Source of the DNA: Desertivirga brevis
GTDB taxonomy: Bacteria > Bacteroidota > Bacteroidia > Sphingobacteriales > Sphingobacteriaceae
Assembly (NCBI RefSeq): GCF_017355835.1
Contig: NZ_JAFEWF010000001.1
Span: forward strand, 1,674,001-1,738,000
DNA: 64,000 nt
Direction of reading: 5' to 3'
The translations under genes and the position numbers were made by a program. The notes beneath the pieces were generated by a model. It was not told the DNA's origin and made no database searches. It was given only the letters and a program-made list of their open reading frames with translations. This document shows positions 43,169 through 51,397 of this stretch, one piece after another (positions within the stretch are counted from its first letter, which is position 1; each line of letters opens with the position of its first letter).

Positions 43169-46100
43169 ATGTACTTGTATACTCCAATTCTAACAGTAAT
43201 ATTCTTCCTACTAGCGTTCGATACGGCTAAGTCGCAGTCTTATTACTTTAAGCACTACCAGGTGGAAGAAGGTCTTGCACATAATTCTGTGATCACACAG
43301 ATACAGGATAGCAAGGGCTTTATGTGGATTGGCACAAAGGGGGGACTAAACCGCTTTGATGGCTATACCTTTAAAACTTTCAGGAACGATAAGAATAAGT
43401 TTGGGACCATAGGCAATAACATCATTGTTTCAATAGACGAAGACAAGAGGGGAATGATCTGGGTGGGAACCGGGAGAGGGATTTTTAAATATGATCCTTA
43501 CCTTGAAACATTTAAGGAACTCGTCCTGGCGGTAAAAGGTGGTATAACCTATATCCGCACTGACAAACGAAATAACTTATGGTTCCTGGCAGAAGGCTGG
43601 CTTCATCATTATAATCAACAACAGGATAAGGTGACTAATATTGGTCTGGCCGCGTCCTGTCTCACGCTTGGTAAACAGGGAAATATCTGGCTTGGCAGGA
43701 ATGATGGGACGGTTCTCAAATACGATCCAGATACAAAGAAAGTAAGCAGTATGGCGGTTCTGGATAAGAACCTGCCTCCTCAGGAGAAATTCATTACTAA
43801 GGTTTTTGACATGGGTAAAGACAGCTTGCTGATTGGAACATCGAAACTGGGTGTAAGAGTTTATGATGTAAAAACCGGAGCACGAAGTGCTTTAAAACTT
43901 GGCAATGAAAGCAACTTAGATCTTTTCATTAGAGATATTCTGATGTACGGAGATAGTGAATACTGGTTTGCAACCGAATCAGGAATCTTTAATTATAATT
44001 TCAAAACGAAGAAAAGCGAAAAGATTGTAAAACGGAACGGGGATAAATATGGGCTAACAGATAATGCTGTCTATTCTTTGTGTAAAGATAAACAGGGCGG
44101 CTTATGGGCAGGAACTTTCTTCGGGGGTCTTAATTACTATTCAAAAGAGGGCGCCAGATTCAAAAAATACTATCCTACAGATGATAAGAACTCTATTTCG
44201 GGAAATGCTATCCGGGAGATCTGCAGTGATGAACTCGGGAACCTGTGGATAGGTACTGAAGATGCGGGTATTAATAAATTTAATCCCAGAACCGGGCAAT
44301 TCACGAGCTATCTTCCCAATGGCAAAAGCACAGGACTCTCTTATACAAATATACACGGTCTATTAGCCTATCAAAATCGCCTTTATATCGGTCCCTTTAT
44401 CCGCGGAATGGAAATAATGGATATTAAGACCGGACTTATTACCGACCGGTTTAAATTGATAGGTGAAAATAAGAGTAAGGTTTCAGACTTCGTGATGTGT
44501 ATATACCTAACTAGCGACAGTACTTTGCTTATAGGTACTACAGGGAACCAGCTGGGCCTTTTTTCCTTTAATCCATTAAAAAAGACTTTTAAAAGATATG
44601 GCTATTTACCAGATGGATTTGACGTTTATGCCCTTCTTGAAGATCATGAAGGAACAATCTGGGCGGGAAGCCCGGGTTCAGGAACTTCGTATTTTAATAT
44701 AAAAACCGGCAAAAAAGGGACGATCAGCTTCAGTGACAAGGACGATGACAGTCAGTTTGACCATGACTACCTTATTCAGGGGATCTATGAAGATAGTAAC
44801 AGGTGTTTATGGTTTGCTACTGATGGAGGTGGATTGATACGACTAGGTGCCGACCGGAGAACGATTAAGAAGTATACGACCGAAAATGGACTGCCTACGA
44901 ATTCAGTCTACCGAATTTTAGAAGACAATTCAAAAAATCTTTGGATTAGTTCTTTGAAAGGTCTGATCCGTCTTAACCTTAAAACTGAGGTAATAAAAGT
45001 ATATACGCAGTACAATGGTTTAGTAACAGACCAATTTAATTACAACTCGGCTTACAAGGCCGCAAATGGGGAGATGTTTTTTGGCACCGTAAAGGGAATG
45101 ATCTCCTTCAAGCCAGAGGAATTTGTACAAACGAAAACCATAGTACCTTCATATATCACAGGCTTTCAGATCAATAATAAGGATGTGGTTCCCAATACCG
45201 AGAACTCCCCTTTATCCAAATCCGTCTCTTATACAGACACCCTGGTACTCAATCACGATCAAACAAATTTCAGTATTGAGTTTGCGGCAATTAACTACAC
45301 TTCGCCTGAAGCTACCCGATACAAGTATCAGATGAAAGGTCTGGATAAGGAATGGACGTACCTTCGCAATAATCGCAAGGCTTATTTCACCGGTCTCTCT
45401 GCAGGCAGTTATACCTTTGTTATGCAAGCAGAAAGCAATGACGGTAGCTGGACAAGCAAGGAACAACGCTTATTTATTCTCATACTACCTCCCCTATGGA
45501 AAAGTAAGCCCGCCTTTATGCTCTATATCACCCTGATCATCATTGCTCTGTACCTATCCTTCAGGTATTATCATTTATACCTCCAGAGGAAAAATAGCGA
45601 CAAGCTCAGGATGTTTGAATACGAAAAAGAGAAAGAAATCTACCAGGCGAAAATTGAGTTCTTCACCAATATCACTCACGAAATTCAAACTCCCTTAACT
45701 CTTATTGTAGGGCCACTGGCATTGATAATGGAAAGGATAAATGAGTTTGCAGGTATTAAAAGAAGCCTGACTATGATGGAGCAGAATGCAAAACGACTGC
45801 TGGAACTGACCGGGCAGTTGCTTGACTTTAGAAAAACAGAGATTAATCAGTTCGGACTGAATTTCGTGAATGTAAATATTTCAGAGATCCTGGCGGAACA
45901 AGTAGAGGTATTCAGACAAGAAGCTATTAAAACAAAGATCGAACTAAGCTTTGAGCAGCCTTTAGAACCGGTGATTGCCTTTGTAGATAAGGAAGCATTC
46001 TTAAAGATCAGCAGCAACCTGATCTCCAATGCAATAAAATATGCAGGCACAACTGCCTCAATTGAGATTATTCCTAACGGAGAGGATACAGCTAATTTCA

Positions 46101-46381
46101 CGATCAGATTTTCAAATGATGGTCCTGGTATTTCCAAAGAGTTTAGTGAGGACGTTTTTAAACCATTTTTTAGAATGCCGGGAAATAAAAAACCAGGCAC
46201 AGGGATAGGTTTGGCTCTCGCAAAGTCGCTCACAGACCTGCACAGTGGCTCCTTAAAATTGGCATCCACAGCTCCCCATCATACTGTCTTTGAACTTACT
46301 TTACCCCTCCGTCAAAAATTTGAATTCAAGGTTAGCAGTTGGAAAAAATTTCAGGAGAAAGCTCCTCAGAACTCGGATTAA
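43169..46381 (+). CDS. HTCS-like sensor histidine kinase (propeller-Y_Y_Y-HisKA-HATPase)
   Basis: A 1070-residue inner-membrane sensor. The signal peptide (about 1-22, ending TAKSQS) leads into about 14 Reg_prop propeller blades (about 25-690), recognised by repeats like GFMWIGTKGGLNRFDG, GLWAGTFFGGLNYYSK, NLWIGTEDAGINKFNP and CLWFATDGGGLIRLG. A Y_Y_Y domain (about 700-770), one membrane helix (about 781-800), a HisKA domain with His837 in TNITHEIQTPL, and a HATPase_c domain (N-box SNLISNAIKYAG, G-boxes DGPGISKEF and GTGIGLALAKS) follow. The receiver and AraC domains that hybrid two-component systems normally add are absent here and are encoded by the next gene in the same frame. It senses a periplasmic glycan, probably from the PUL. 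Confidence 0.94.
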   Translation: MYLYTPILTVIFFLLAFDTAKSQSYYFKHYQVEEGLAHNSVITQIQDSKGFMWIGTKGGLNRFDGYTFKTFRNDKNKFGTIGNNIIVSIDEDKRGMIWVGTGRGIFKYDPYLETFKELVLAVKGGITYIRTDKRNNLWFLAEGWLHHYNQQQDKVTNIGLAASCLTLGKQGNIWLGRNDGTVLKYDPDTKKVSSMAVLDKNLPPQEKFITKVFDMGKDSLLIGTSKLGVRVYDVKTGARSALKLGNESNLDLFIRDILMYGDSEYWFATESGIFNYNFKTKKSEKIVKRNGDKYGLTDNAVYSLCKDKQGGLWAGTFFGGLNYYSKEGARFKKYYPTDDKNSISGNAIREICSDELGNLWIGTEDAGINKFNPRTGQFTSYLPNGKSTGLSYTNIHGLLAYQNRLYIGPFIRGMEIMDIKTGLITDRFKLIGENKSKVSDFVMCIYLTSDSTLLIGTTGNQLGLFSFNPLKKTFKRYGYLPDGFDVYALLEDHEGTIWAGSPGSGTSYFNIKTGKKGTISFSDKDDDSQFDHDYLIQGIYEDSNRCLWFATDGGGLIRLGADRRTIKKYTTENGLPTNSVYRILEDNSKNLWISSLKGLIRLNLKTEVIKVYTQYNGLVTDQFNYNSAYKAANGEMFFGTVKGMISFKPEEFVQTKTIVPSYITGFQINNKDVVPNTENSPLSKSVSYTDTLVLNHDQTNFSIEFAAINYTSPEATRYKYQMKGLDKEWTYLRNNRKAYFTGLSAGSYTFVMQAESNDGSWTSKEQRLFILILPPLWKSKPAFMLYITLIIIALYLSFRYYHLYLQRKNSDKLRMFEYEKEKEIYQAKIEFFTNITHEIQTPLTLIVGPLALIMERINEFAGIKRSLTMMEQNAKRLLELTGQLLDFRKTEINQFGLNFVNVNISEILAEQVEVFRQEAIKTKIELSFEQPLEPVIAFVDKEAFLKISSNLISNAIKYAGTTASIEIIPNGEDTANFTIRFSNDGPGISKEFSEDVFKPFFRMPGNKKPGTGIGLALAKSLTDLHSGSLKLASTAPHHTVFELTLPLRQKFEFKVSSWKKFQEKAPQNSD

Positions 46382-46429
46382 CGATTTTAGCACACGATAA
46401 TATTTAGTTGAAATTACAACAGGATTAGT

Positions 46430-47209
46430 ATGAAGGATAGTATTTTAATAATTGATGATAACGAAGATATTTTAGAGTTTCTATCACAAGTATTGGGCGA
46501 ATCTTATAAACTTCATCCTGCTATTAATGGGGAGATAGCGCAGGAGATCTTACAAAACAACATGGTAAATCTTATTATTTCAGATATCATGATGCCCGGT
46601 ATTGACGGTTTTCAGCTTTGTAAACTGATCAAGTCAACGGTTGAATACTGCCATATACCTATCATCCTTCTTACTGCAAAAAACACTTACCAGGCACACA
46701 TTGAAGGTCTTGAAGTGGGGGCCGACGCCTACATACAAAAACCCTTCGCACCGGAGCTTTTGCGCTTGCAAGTAGCAAATCTGCTGAAAAACCGGATGAA
46801 GGTTAAAGAACATTTCTCCGGTGATTTATCCAGCGTCAGACGTGAACTGGCTCATTCCAAAATAGACGAACAGTTTTTACAGAAATTGGAGGACTATATA
46901 CATGCCAATATGAGAGATCCGGACATTGACATCAATAAACTTGCGGATTATATGAACATGAGTAGGCCTACGTTTTACCGTAAGATCAGTTCGCTTTCCA
47001 ATCTCTCTCCTAAAGCCCTGATCAACGTTATCAGGTTGCAAAAAGCTGCTGATCTCATTGCACAGAACGAATTTACTTTATTTGAAATAGCAAAAAAGGT
47101 GGGTTTCAGATCTCAGAGCGTTTTCGGAAAAAACTTCCAGAAACACTTCAAGCTAAGCCCAATGGAATATTTAAATGATTTGAAAAAGAAAGCTTATGAG
47201 AGGTCCTAA
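46430..47209 (+). CDS. Response regulator with AraC-type DNA-binding domain
   Basis: A 259-residue cytosolic regulator. The receiver domain (1-125) has the acidic pair in LIIDDNED, the phospho-acceptor Asp52 in LIISDIMMPGIDG, the Thr/Ser switch in ILLTAKN and Lys104 in YIQKPFAPE. Residues about 150-255 form an AraC helix-turn-helix pair (DINKLADYMNMSRPTFYRKI, LIAQNEFTLFEIAKKVGF, KHFKLSPMEYL). Together with the kinase, 48 nt upstream and in the same reading frame, it adds up to 1329 residues, the usual size of a one-piece hybrid two-component protein. It is the likely activator of the flanking PUL and perhaps of the GH127 operon. Its stop codon lies inside a long hairpin. Confidence 0.94.
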   Translation: MKDSILIIDDNEDILEFLSQVLGESYKLHPAINGEIAQEILQNNMVNLIISDIMMPGIDGFQLCKLIKSTVEYCHIPIILLTAKNTYQAHIEGLEVGADAYIQKPFAPELLRLQVANLLKNRMKVKEHFSGDLSSVRRELAHSKIDEQFLQKLEDYIHANMRDPDIDINKLADYMNMSRPTFYRKISSLSNLSPKALINVIRLQKAADLIAQNEFTLFEIAKKVGFRSQSVFGKNFQKHFKLSPMEYLNDLKKKAYERS

Positions 47210-47227
47210 CAGGACATTCATAAGCTT
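47190..47227 (-). terminator. Hairpin spanning the RR stop codon, likely terminator of the DUF1080 operon
   Basis: A 9-bp outer stem (47190-47198 with 47219-47227) and a 5-bp inner stem (47203-47207 with 47211-47215) enclose the regulator's stop. On the minus strand the stem is followed by a T-rich run, so it fits termination of the convergent operon. Confidence 0.65.
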
Positions 47228-47256
47228 CAACTAATTAAAATAAAGCAATAAGTTAC

Positions 47257-48645
47257 TCAATTAAGGTTCCTGATCTTTATACTTCTAAAACTTACATCAT
47301 TGCCATGATCCTGCAGTAAGATATGACCTTCAGGTGCTTCACCGAAGTTATTCCAACTTTTGTACTTACTAATTGCTACCAGATCACGAAATTCTTTAGA
47401 ACCTCTAACATACTCCAGCACTTTCGCTCCGTTCAAATAATGTTCTACCCTGTTATCGGGATAAACAACTACCCGGCCGCTGTTCCATTGGCCTATCGGA
47501 TGAAGAAAACGTTCCGGCTTATTAGCTGTGATTAAGTCGTATAAAGACGAGAGCGTGCGATTGCCATCGCGCCCCAACTTGGCATCAGGATGCAATTTAT
47601 CATCAAGCACCTGATACTCAAGTCCGATTGCGGATCCCGCGTTTTTCTCTGTCAGGGTGACAAAATATTTCACTCCGCTGTTAGCGCCCGGCGATAATTT
47701 AAAGTCGAATGTTAAGTCGAAAGCTTTGTATTTATCCCGGGTAACAATATCTCCTCCATTAGTTGATTCTGCTCCAGTTGACGAAAGTACGCGCAGTGTA
47801 CCATGCTCAATTACCCATCCTTTTGGAGGAAAGGAATCTTTATAAGCTCCAACCCAACCATTCGAACTCTTACCATCAAACAGCAATTTCCAGCCACTTT
47901 GTTTCTCCTGTTTACTCAGTGAGTTGGGTTCCATATTCACCACAAAAATATCTGAAGGAAAAGGCTCAGGCTTTAGGTTAGCTGTTTTAATATTAATGTT
48001 CTTAAAATAAATTTCCTTACCAGCCTCTTCTTCCTTTGATATGCTGTGCACCTGCAAGCCAATGAAGCCTTTCTGGTCAATCGTATCAATTAGATAGGCC
48101 ACTGGTTGCCCGTTTAACCAAGTTTTAGTTACGTTGCCAATGCACTCGATCTTAACATGATTATACTCTCCGCTTTTATACAAGTTCTGCGCCCTGGTAT
48201 TTAAGGAAAGGGGATATAACCACTGTCTTCTGCTTTCGTCATAGATCCCTGCACTCCATTTCCTGTCGCTCGGATCAATTTCCACTTGCCTGCCATAAAC
48301 TGCCCCCTTGCCCTTATTGAGCTGGGGATTATAATGACTGCGGGTTTGAATTCCTGAATTGACGGGAGCACCAAGTTTGATATCGAGTTCGAGCACAAAA
48401 TCTCCATACTCATTTTCAGTAACCAGGAAGGTATTGGGGGAATTAAGAACAGTGGTTCCCACAATTACTCCGTCTTCAACCTTGAAAGGAGCGTTTCCGC
48501 CCAGGGTCTTCCAACCTTTCAAAGTTTTCCCATCGAATATTTCGGGACCTGCCCCATTTCTTTGATGCTTGGTATTGGCTATTGATACACCCGCATGAAG
48601 CAAAAATGCCAGTACCAGCGGGAAAATTACTCTGATAAGTTTCAT
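47257..48645 (-). CDS. Double DUF1080 (3-keto-disaccharide hydrolase-like) protein
   Basis: I place the start at 48645 (MKLIRVIFPLVLAF), 462 residues, because the signal peptide begins there; a longer frame runs back into the upstream gene. After the signal (ending GVSIANT) come two DUF1080 concanavalin-like domains: about 35-220 (IFDGKTLKGWKTLGGNAPF, GDFVLELDIKLGAPVNSGIQ, WLNGQPVAYLIDT) and about 250-460 (LLFDGKSSNGWVGAYKD, FDLTFDFKLSPGANSGVKYF, VEHYLNGAKVLEYVRG, GHILLQDHG). DUF1080 proteins are linked to cleavage of 3-keto-glycosides. It is 4 nt after a Gfo/Idh/MocA gene, so an oxidise-then-cleave scheme in the periplasm is likely. Confidence 0.88.
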   Translation of the reverse strand: MKLIRVIFPLVLAFLLHAGVSIANTKHQRNGAGPEIFDGKTLKGWKTLGGNAPFKVEDGVIVGTTVLNSPNTFLVTENEYGDFVLELDIKLGAPVNSGIQTRSHYNPQLNKGKGAVYGRQVEIDPSDRKWSAGIYDESRRQWLYPLSLNTRAQNLYKSGEYNHVKIECIGNVTKTWLNGQPVAYLIDTIDQKGFIGLQVHSISKEEEAGKEIYFKNINIKTANLKPEPFPSDIFVVNMEPNSLSKQEKQSGWKLLFDGKSSNGWVGAYKDSFPPKGWVIEHGTLRVLSSTGAESTNGGDIVTRDKYKAFDLTFDFKLSPGANSGVKYFVTLTEKNAGSAIGLEYQVLDDKLHPDAKLGRDGNRTLSSLYDLITANKPERFLHPIGQWNSGRVVVYPDNRVEHYLNGAKVLEYVRGSKEFRDLVAISKYKSWNNFGEAPEGHILLQDHGNDVSFRSIKIRNLN

Positions 48646-48649
48646 AATC

Positions 48650-49852
48650 TTAAAAATTATATTCTGATTTCCATGATTTAACCTGATGCTGGGCGATAGC
48701 CTGATTAGCCAAATGCACACAAACTGCAGTAGTTGCTCCGGTTATCACATTAGATGCTGGCTTTGCTCCTGTCGTGATTGCTTTATAAAAATCACTTAAG
48801 GCATACCATGTTCCATCTTTTGATTTTTCTTTTAATATGGGAATGCCCCCATCGGTATTCCATTCTATTTTCGAGGCACCAGTAACGCCATCAACTGTTT
48901 CCAGCTCCTTTCGCGTTTCTTTCTCCGGATAAAATACTCCCTGATCTGTCAGTAATGAAATTGTTCCCTTGGTACCTTTCAATCTAAACAAATAACCATC
49001 GTAAGCATTTCCACAGGTTGCCCCAAAATTGCCGATCATATTTTGCTTGTTATATCTCAGCGTTACCTGCACATTGTCAAATGTCTCCCTTCCGTCTTTG
49101 TAGAAATCGATCCCTCCGGTACCCAAAACTTCATCGGGATGAGTATCGAAAGCCCAATTGATAAAATCAATTTGATGAGAAAGCAGTTCAGCCACCAGAC
49201 CGCCGGAGTACTCTTTATACATGCGCCAGTTAACCTGCTTCTCAAGAGCGGCATCCGGAACGCTGCGTCTCCAGTTCCAATTTCTGTCCCACCTGCTTTC
49301 CACCTGTGTAACTTTTCCCAAATAGCCTTTGTGAATCATGTCTTTAACCCGGTAGTATAAAGGTGTGTACCGGTATTGGTGCCCTACTTGTAAAACCAAG
49401 TTTGGATATTTTTCTGACAGCTTCACCAGCTTTTGGGCCTCGGAAATACTATAGGTCATCGTCTTTTCAAGATAGACATGCTTCCCTGCCTCTAATGCTG
49501 CCGCTGCAGCTTCGTAATGGGAATTTAGCGGGGTCGCTATAAGGACAGCATCGACACTTTTATCATCCAGCAGCTTGCGGTAATCTGAATGATTTTTTAG
49601 CTGACCTGCGCCCCAGGCTTTCTCTGCCTCCCTGAGGCGGAAATCGAGTACGTCACATGTTGCAGTAACCTTGAAAGAGTTGTTAAGCTGCTTAATAGTA
49701 TGGATCAAGCCTTTCCCGCGGTCGCCAGTACCAATAACTCCCACTCTGATTATCCCATCGGGTATTCGCGAGAATGCGCTTACCATTTGGTTTTGCAGAA
49801 GCAGAGATCCTGTAAGCAAACCAGCCTGCTTCAAAAAATTGCGTCTCGACAT
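48650..49852 (-). CDS. Tat-exported Gfo/Idh/MocA oxidoreductase
   Basis: A 400-residue oxidoreductase with a twin-arginine signal (SRRNFLKQAGLLTGSLLL), so it is exported folded with its cofactor. A Rossmann fold follows (IRVGVIGTGDRGKGLIHT), then ATPLNSHYEAAAAALEAGKH, the conserved VYLEKTMTYSISEAQKLV with the EK(P) motif changed to EKT, and the C-terminal alpha/beta domain (SGGLVAELLSHQIDFINWAF with the catalytic-type His). Such enzymes oxidise or reduce sugar carbons with tightly bound NAD(P). It is 1 nt after the other Gfo/Idh/MocA gene and 4 nt before the DUF1080 gene. A 3-dehydrogenase role on glycosides is inferred from the neighbour. Confidence 0.9.
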   Translation of the reverse strand: MSRRNFLKQAGLLTGSLLLQNQMVSAFSRIPDGIIRVGVIGTGDRGKGLIHTIKQLNNSFKVTATCDVLDFRLREAEKAWGAGQLKNHSDYRKLLDDKSVDAVLIATPLNSHYEAAAAALEAGKHVYLEKTMTYSISEAQKLVKLSEKYPNLVLQVGHQYRYTPLYYRVKDMIHKGYLGKVTQVESRWDRNWNWRRSVPDAALEKQVNWRMYKEYSGGLVAELLSHQIDFINWAFDTHPDEVLGTGGIDFYKDGRETFDNVQVTLRYNKQNMIGNFGATCGNAYDGYLFRLKGTKGTISLLTDQGVFYPEKETRKELETVDGVTGASKIEWNTDGGIPILKEKSKDGTWYALSDFYKAITTGAKPASNVITGATTAVCVHLANQAIAQHQVKSWKSEYNF

Positions 49853-49853
49853 C

Positions 49854-51203
49854 TTATTTAAACAATTTTCCGTTCACAATTACCTCCTGCTTCTTTTCGT
49901 CGAAGGTTGCTTTTGAACCTGTGTGAGAGGCAGCTGTAGTCATAATATTTGCAATTGAATGATAGTATCCGGCTTCCACAGGAGCATTCGGTTGTTTCCT
50001 GCTTCTGATACATTGCATCCAATTGAGCATGTGACTTGTAGTTAGGCGGTCGCCGCCTGTATTTGCACTGGCAACAGCCTGCATGGAAGCATCAGCAAGG
50101 GCAATAGTAGGCAACAGATTAGCTTTCATACCCATTGCGGCTGCATGGCTTTCTTGTAACCCTCCGTTTGGAGAAATCTGGTTTGTGATTAGGTTCAATT
50201 CCCCACCGTTCGAATAATAGATCTCCGCAGGCTTCTCTGAGCCATTGTGCATCCTTGAACTAAATGTTACCTGGAATCCTTTCTGATCTCCATCCTGACC
50301 ATAATCGAACACTGCAGTTGTGGTATCCCAATTCTTCCGTCCATCAATCCACATATAAACGCCGCCGTTTGCCACTACGCTTCTGGGATGTTTTAGTCCG
50401 GTAAACCAATGCACTGTATCAATCTGGTGACTCATCCATTGCCCCGGCATCCCGGAGGAATAGGGCCAGAAAAGACGGTACTCTAAATACTTACGAGGGT
50501 CCCAGGGTTCAAAAGGCCGGTTCATCAAAAACCTTTTCCAATCGGTATCTTGTTCCCTGAGCTGAGCGAGTAATTCCGGTCTCCTCCATCGCCCTGGCTG
50601 ATTCACGTTCCATGTAAGTTCTACCATGGTGATATCACCAAATTTACCTTGCTTGATAAAATCCGCAGCAGCATGATAATTTGTGCCACTCCTTCTTTGT
50701 GATCCTATCTGAACGATCCTGTCTGTAGCTTTTACTGCTCTCAATGCTGCCCTATTGTCTTCCATAGTCTCAGCAAAGGGTTTTTCAACATAGGCATCAC
50801 AACCGGCCTTAACAGCCTCAATAGTATGTAACGCGTGTTGAAAGTCAGCTGTACTTATTATTACGGCGTCGAGATCCTTCATCCGGTACAACTCATCATT
50901 ATTCACACAGGCCTTTATTTTCTGGTTGAGCTTCTGCTCAAGAAAAGCCTGCCCCTCCTCGCGGCGAAGCTTCCATAGGTCAGATAGTGCTACTATTTCA
51001 AAATTCAGCTTGGTATAATGTGCAGTAAAAGCAGGGAACAGCGAATTTTTAAAGCGGTCTGAGAAGCCGACCACTCCCACCCGGACACGATCATTGGCGC
51101 CAATGATCCGACTGTAGCTTTTAGCGGTAAAAGGTAAAGTACTCAGATAAGTACCTGCAGCAGCCATGGCTGTTGTTCTGATAAATTCCCTTCTTGAAGT
51201 CAT
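49854..51203 (-). CDS. Tat-exported Gfo/Idh/MocA oxidoreductase (second)
   Basis: A 449-residue paralogue of the next gene with a twin-arginine signal (SRREFIRTTAMAAAGTYLS). The Rossmann part is VRVGVVGFSDRFKNSLFPAF; DAVIISTADFQHALHTIEAV and DAYVEKPFAETMEDNRAALR carry the EKP motif; GMPGQWMSHQIDTVHWFTGL holds the late catalytic-type His. It is about 50 residues longer than its partner. The two may act as a pair on different sugar carbons, or as forward and reverse steps; this is inference. Upstream, 194 nt separate it from the GH127 gene, and this gap contains the ATTC microsatellite, so read-through expression from the GH127 promoter must cross the repeat. Confidence 0.9.
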   Translation of the reverse strand: MTSRREFIRTTAMAAAGTYLSTLPFTAKSYSRIIGANDRVRVGVVGFSDRFKNSLFPAFTAHYTKLNFEIVALSDLWKLRREEGQAFLEQKLNQKIKACVNNDELYRMKDLDAVIISTADFQHALHTIEAVKAGCDAYVEKPFAETMEDNRAALRAVKATDRIVQIGSQRRSGTNYHAAADFIKQGKFGDITMVELTWNVNQPGRWRRPELLAQLREQDTDWKRFLMNRPFEPWDPRKYLEYRLFWPYSSGMPGQWMSHQIDTVHWFTGLKHPRSVVANGGVYMWIDGRKNWDTTTAVFDYGQDGDQKGFQVTFSSRMHNGSEKPAEIYYSNGGELNLITNQISPNGGLQESHAAAMGMKANLLPTIALADASMQAVASANTGGDRLTTSHMLNWMQCIRSRKQPNAPVEAGYYHSIANIMTTAASHTGSKATFDEKKQEVIVNGKLFK

Positions 51204-51303
51204 TTAACAAGGTTTTTAGATGGCAGAATTGATTAGTTTATAATTATTTCCTTAGGTTCAGAAATGTCCGCATTTTAAACGCAAAACACAAGTATTTCTT
51301 GAA

Positions 51304-51371
51304 ATTCATTCATTCATTCATTCATTCATTCATTCATTCATTCATTCATTCATTCATTCATTCATTCATTC
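51304..51371. repeat. Tetranucleotide microsatellite (ATTC)17
   Basis: Seventeen perfect uninterrupted ATTC units (68 nt) are followed by a degenerate stretch of similar units up to about 51400, where the stop codon of the GH127 gene lies. On the transcribed (minus) strand the repeat reads GAAT. It lies in the gap between two operon genes, not inside a coding frame. Confidence 0.97.
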
Positions 51372-51397
51372 CATCTCCCATTCATTCCTTCTCTCAC

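Noticed and set aside
46382..46400. AACGATTTTAGC between the kinase and regulator genes as an operator
   Set aside because: The left half and the central spacing do not fit the LacI-type motif, and there is no promoter there.
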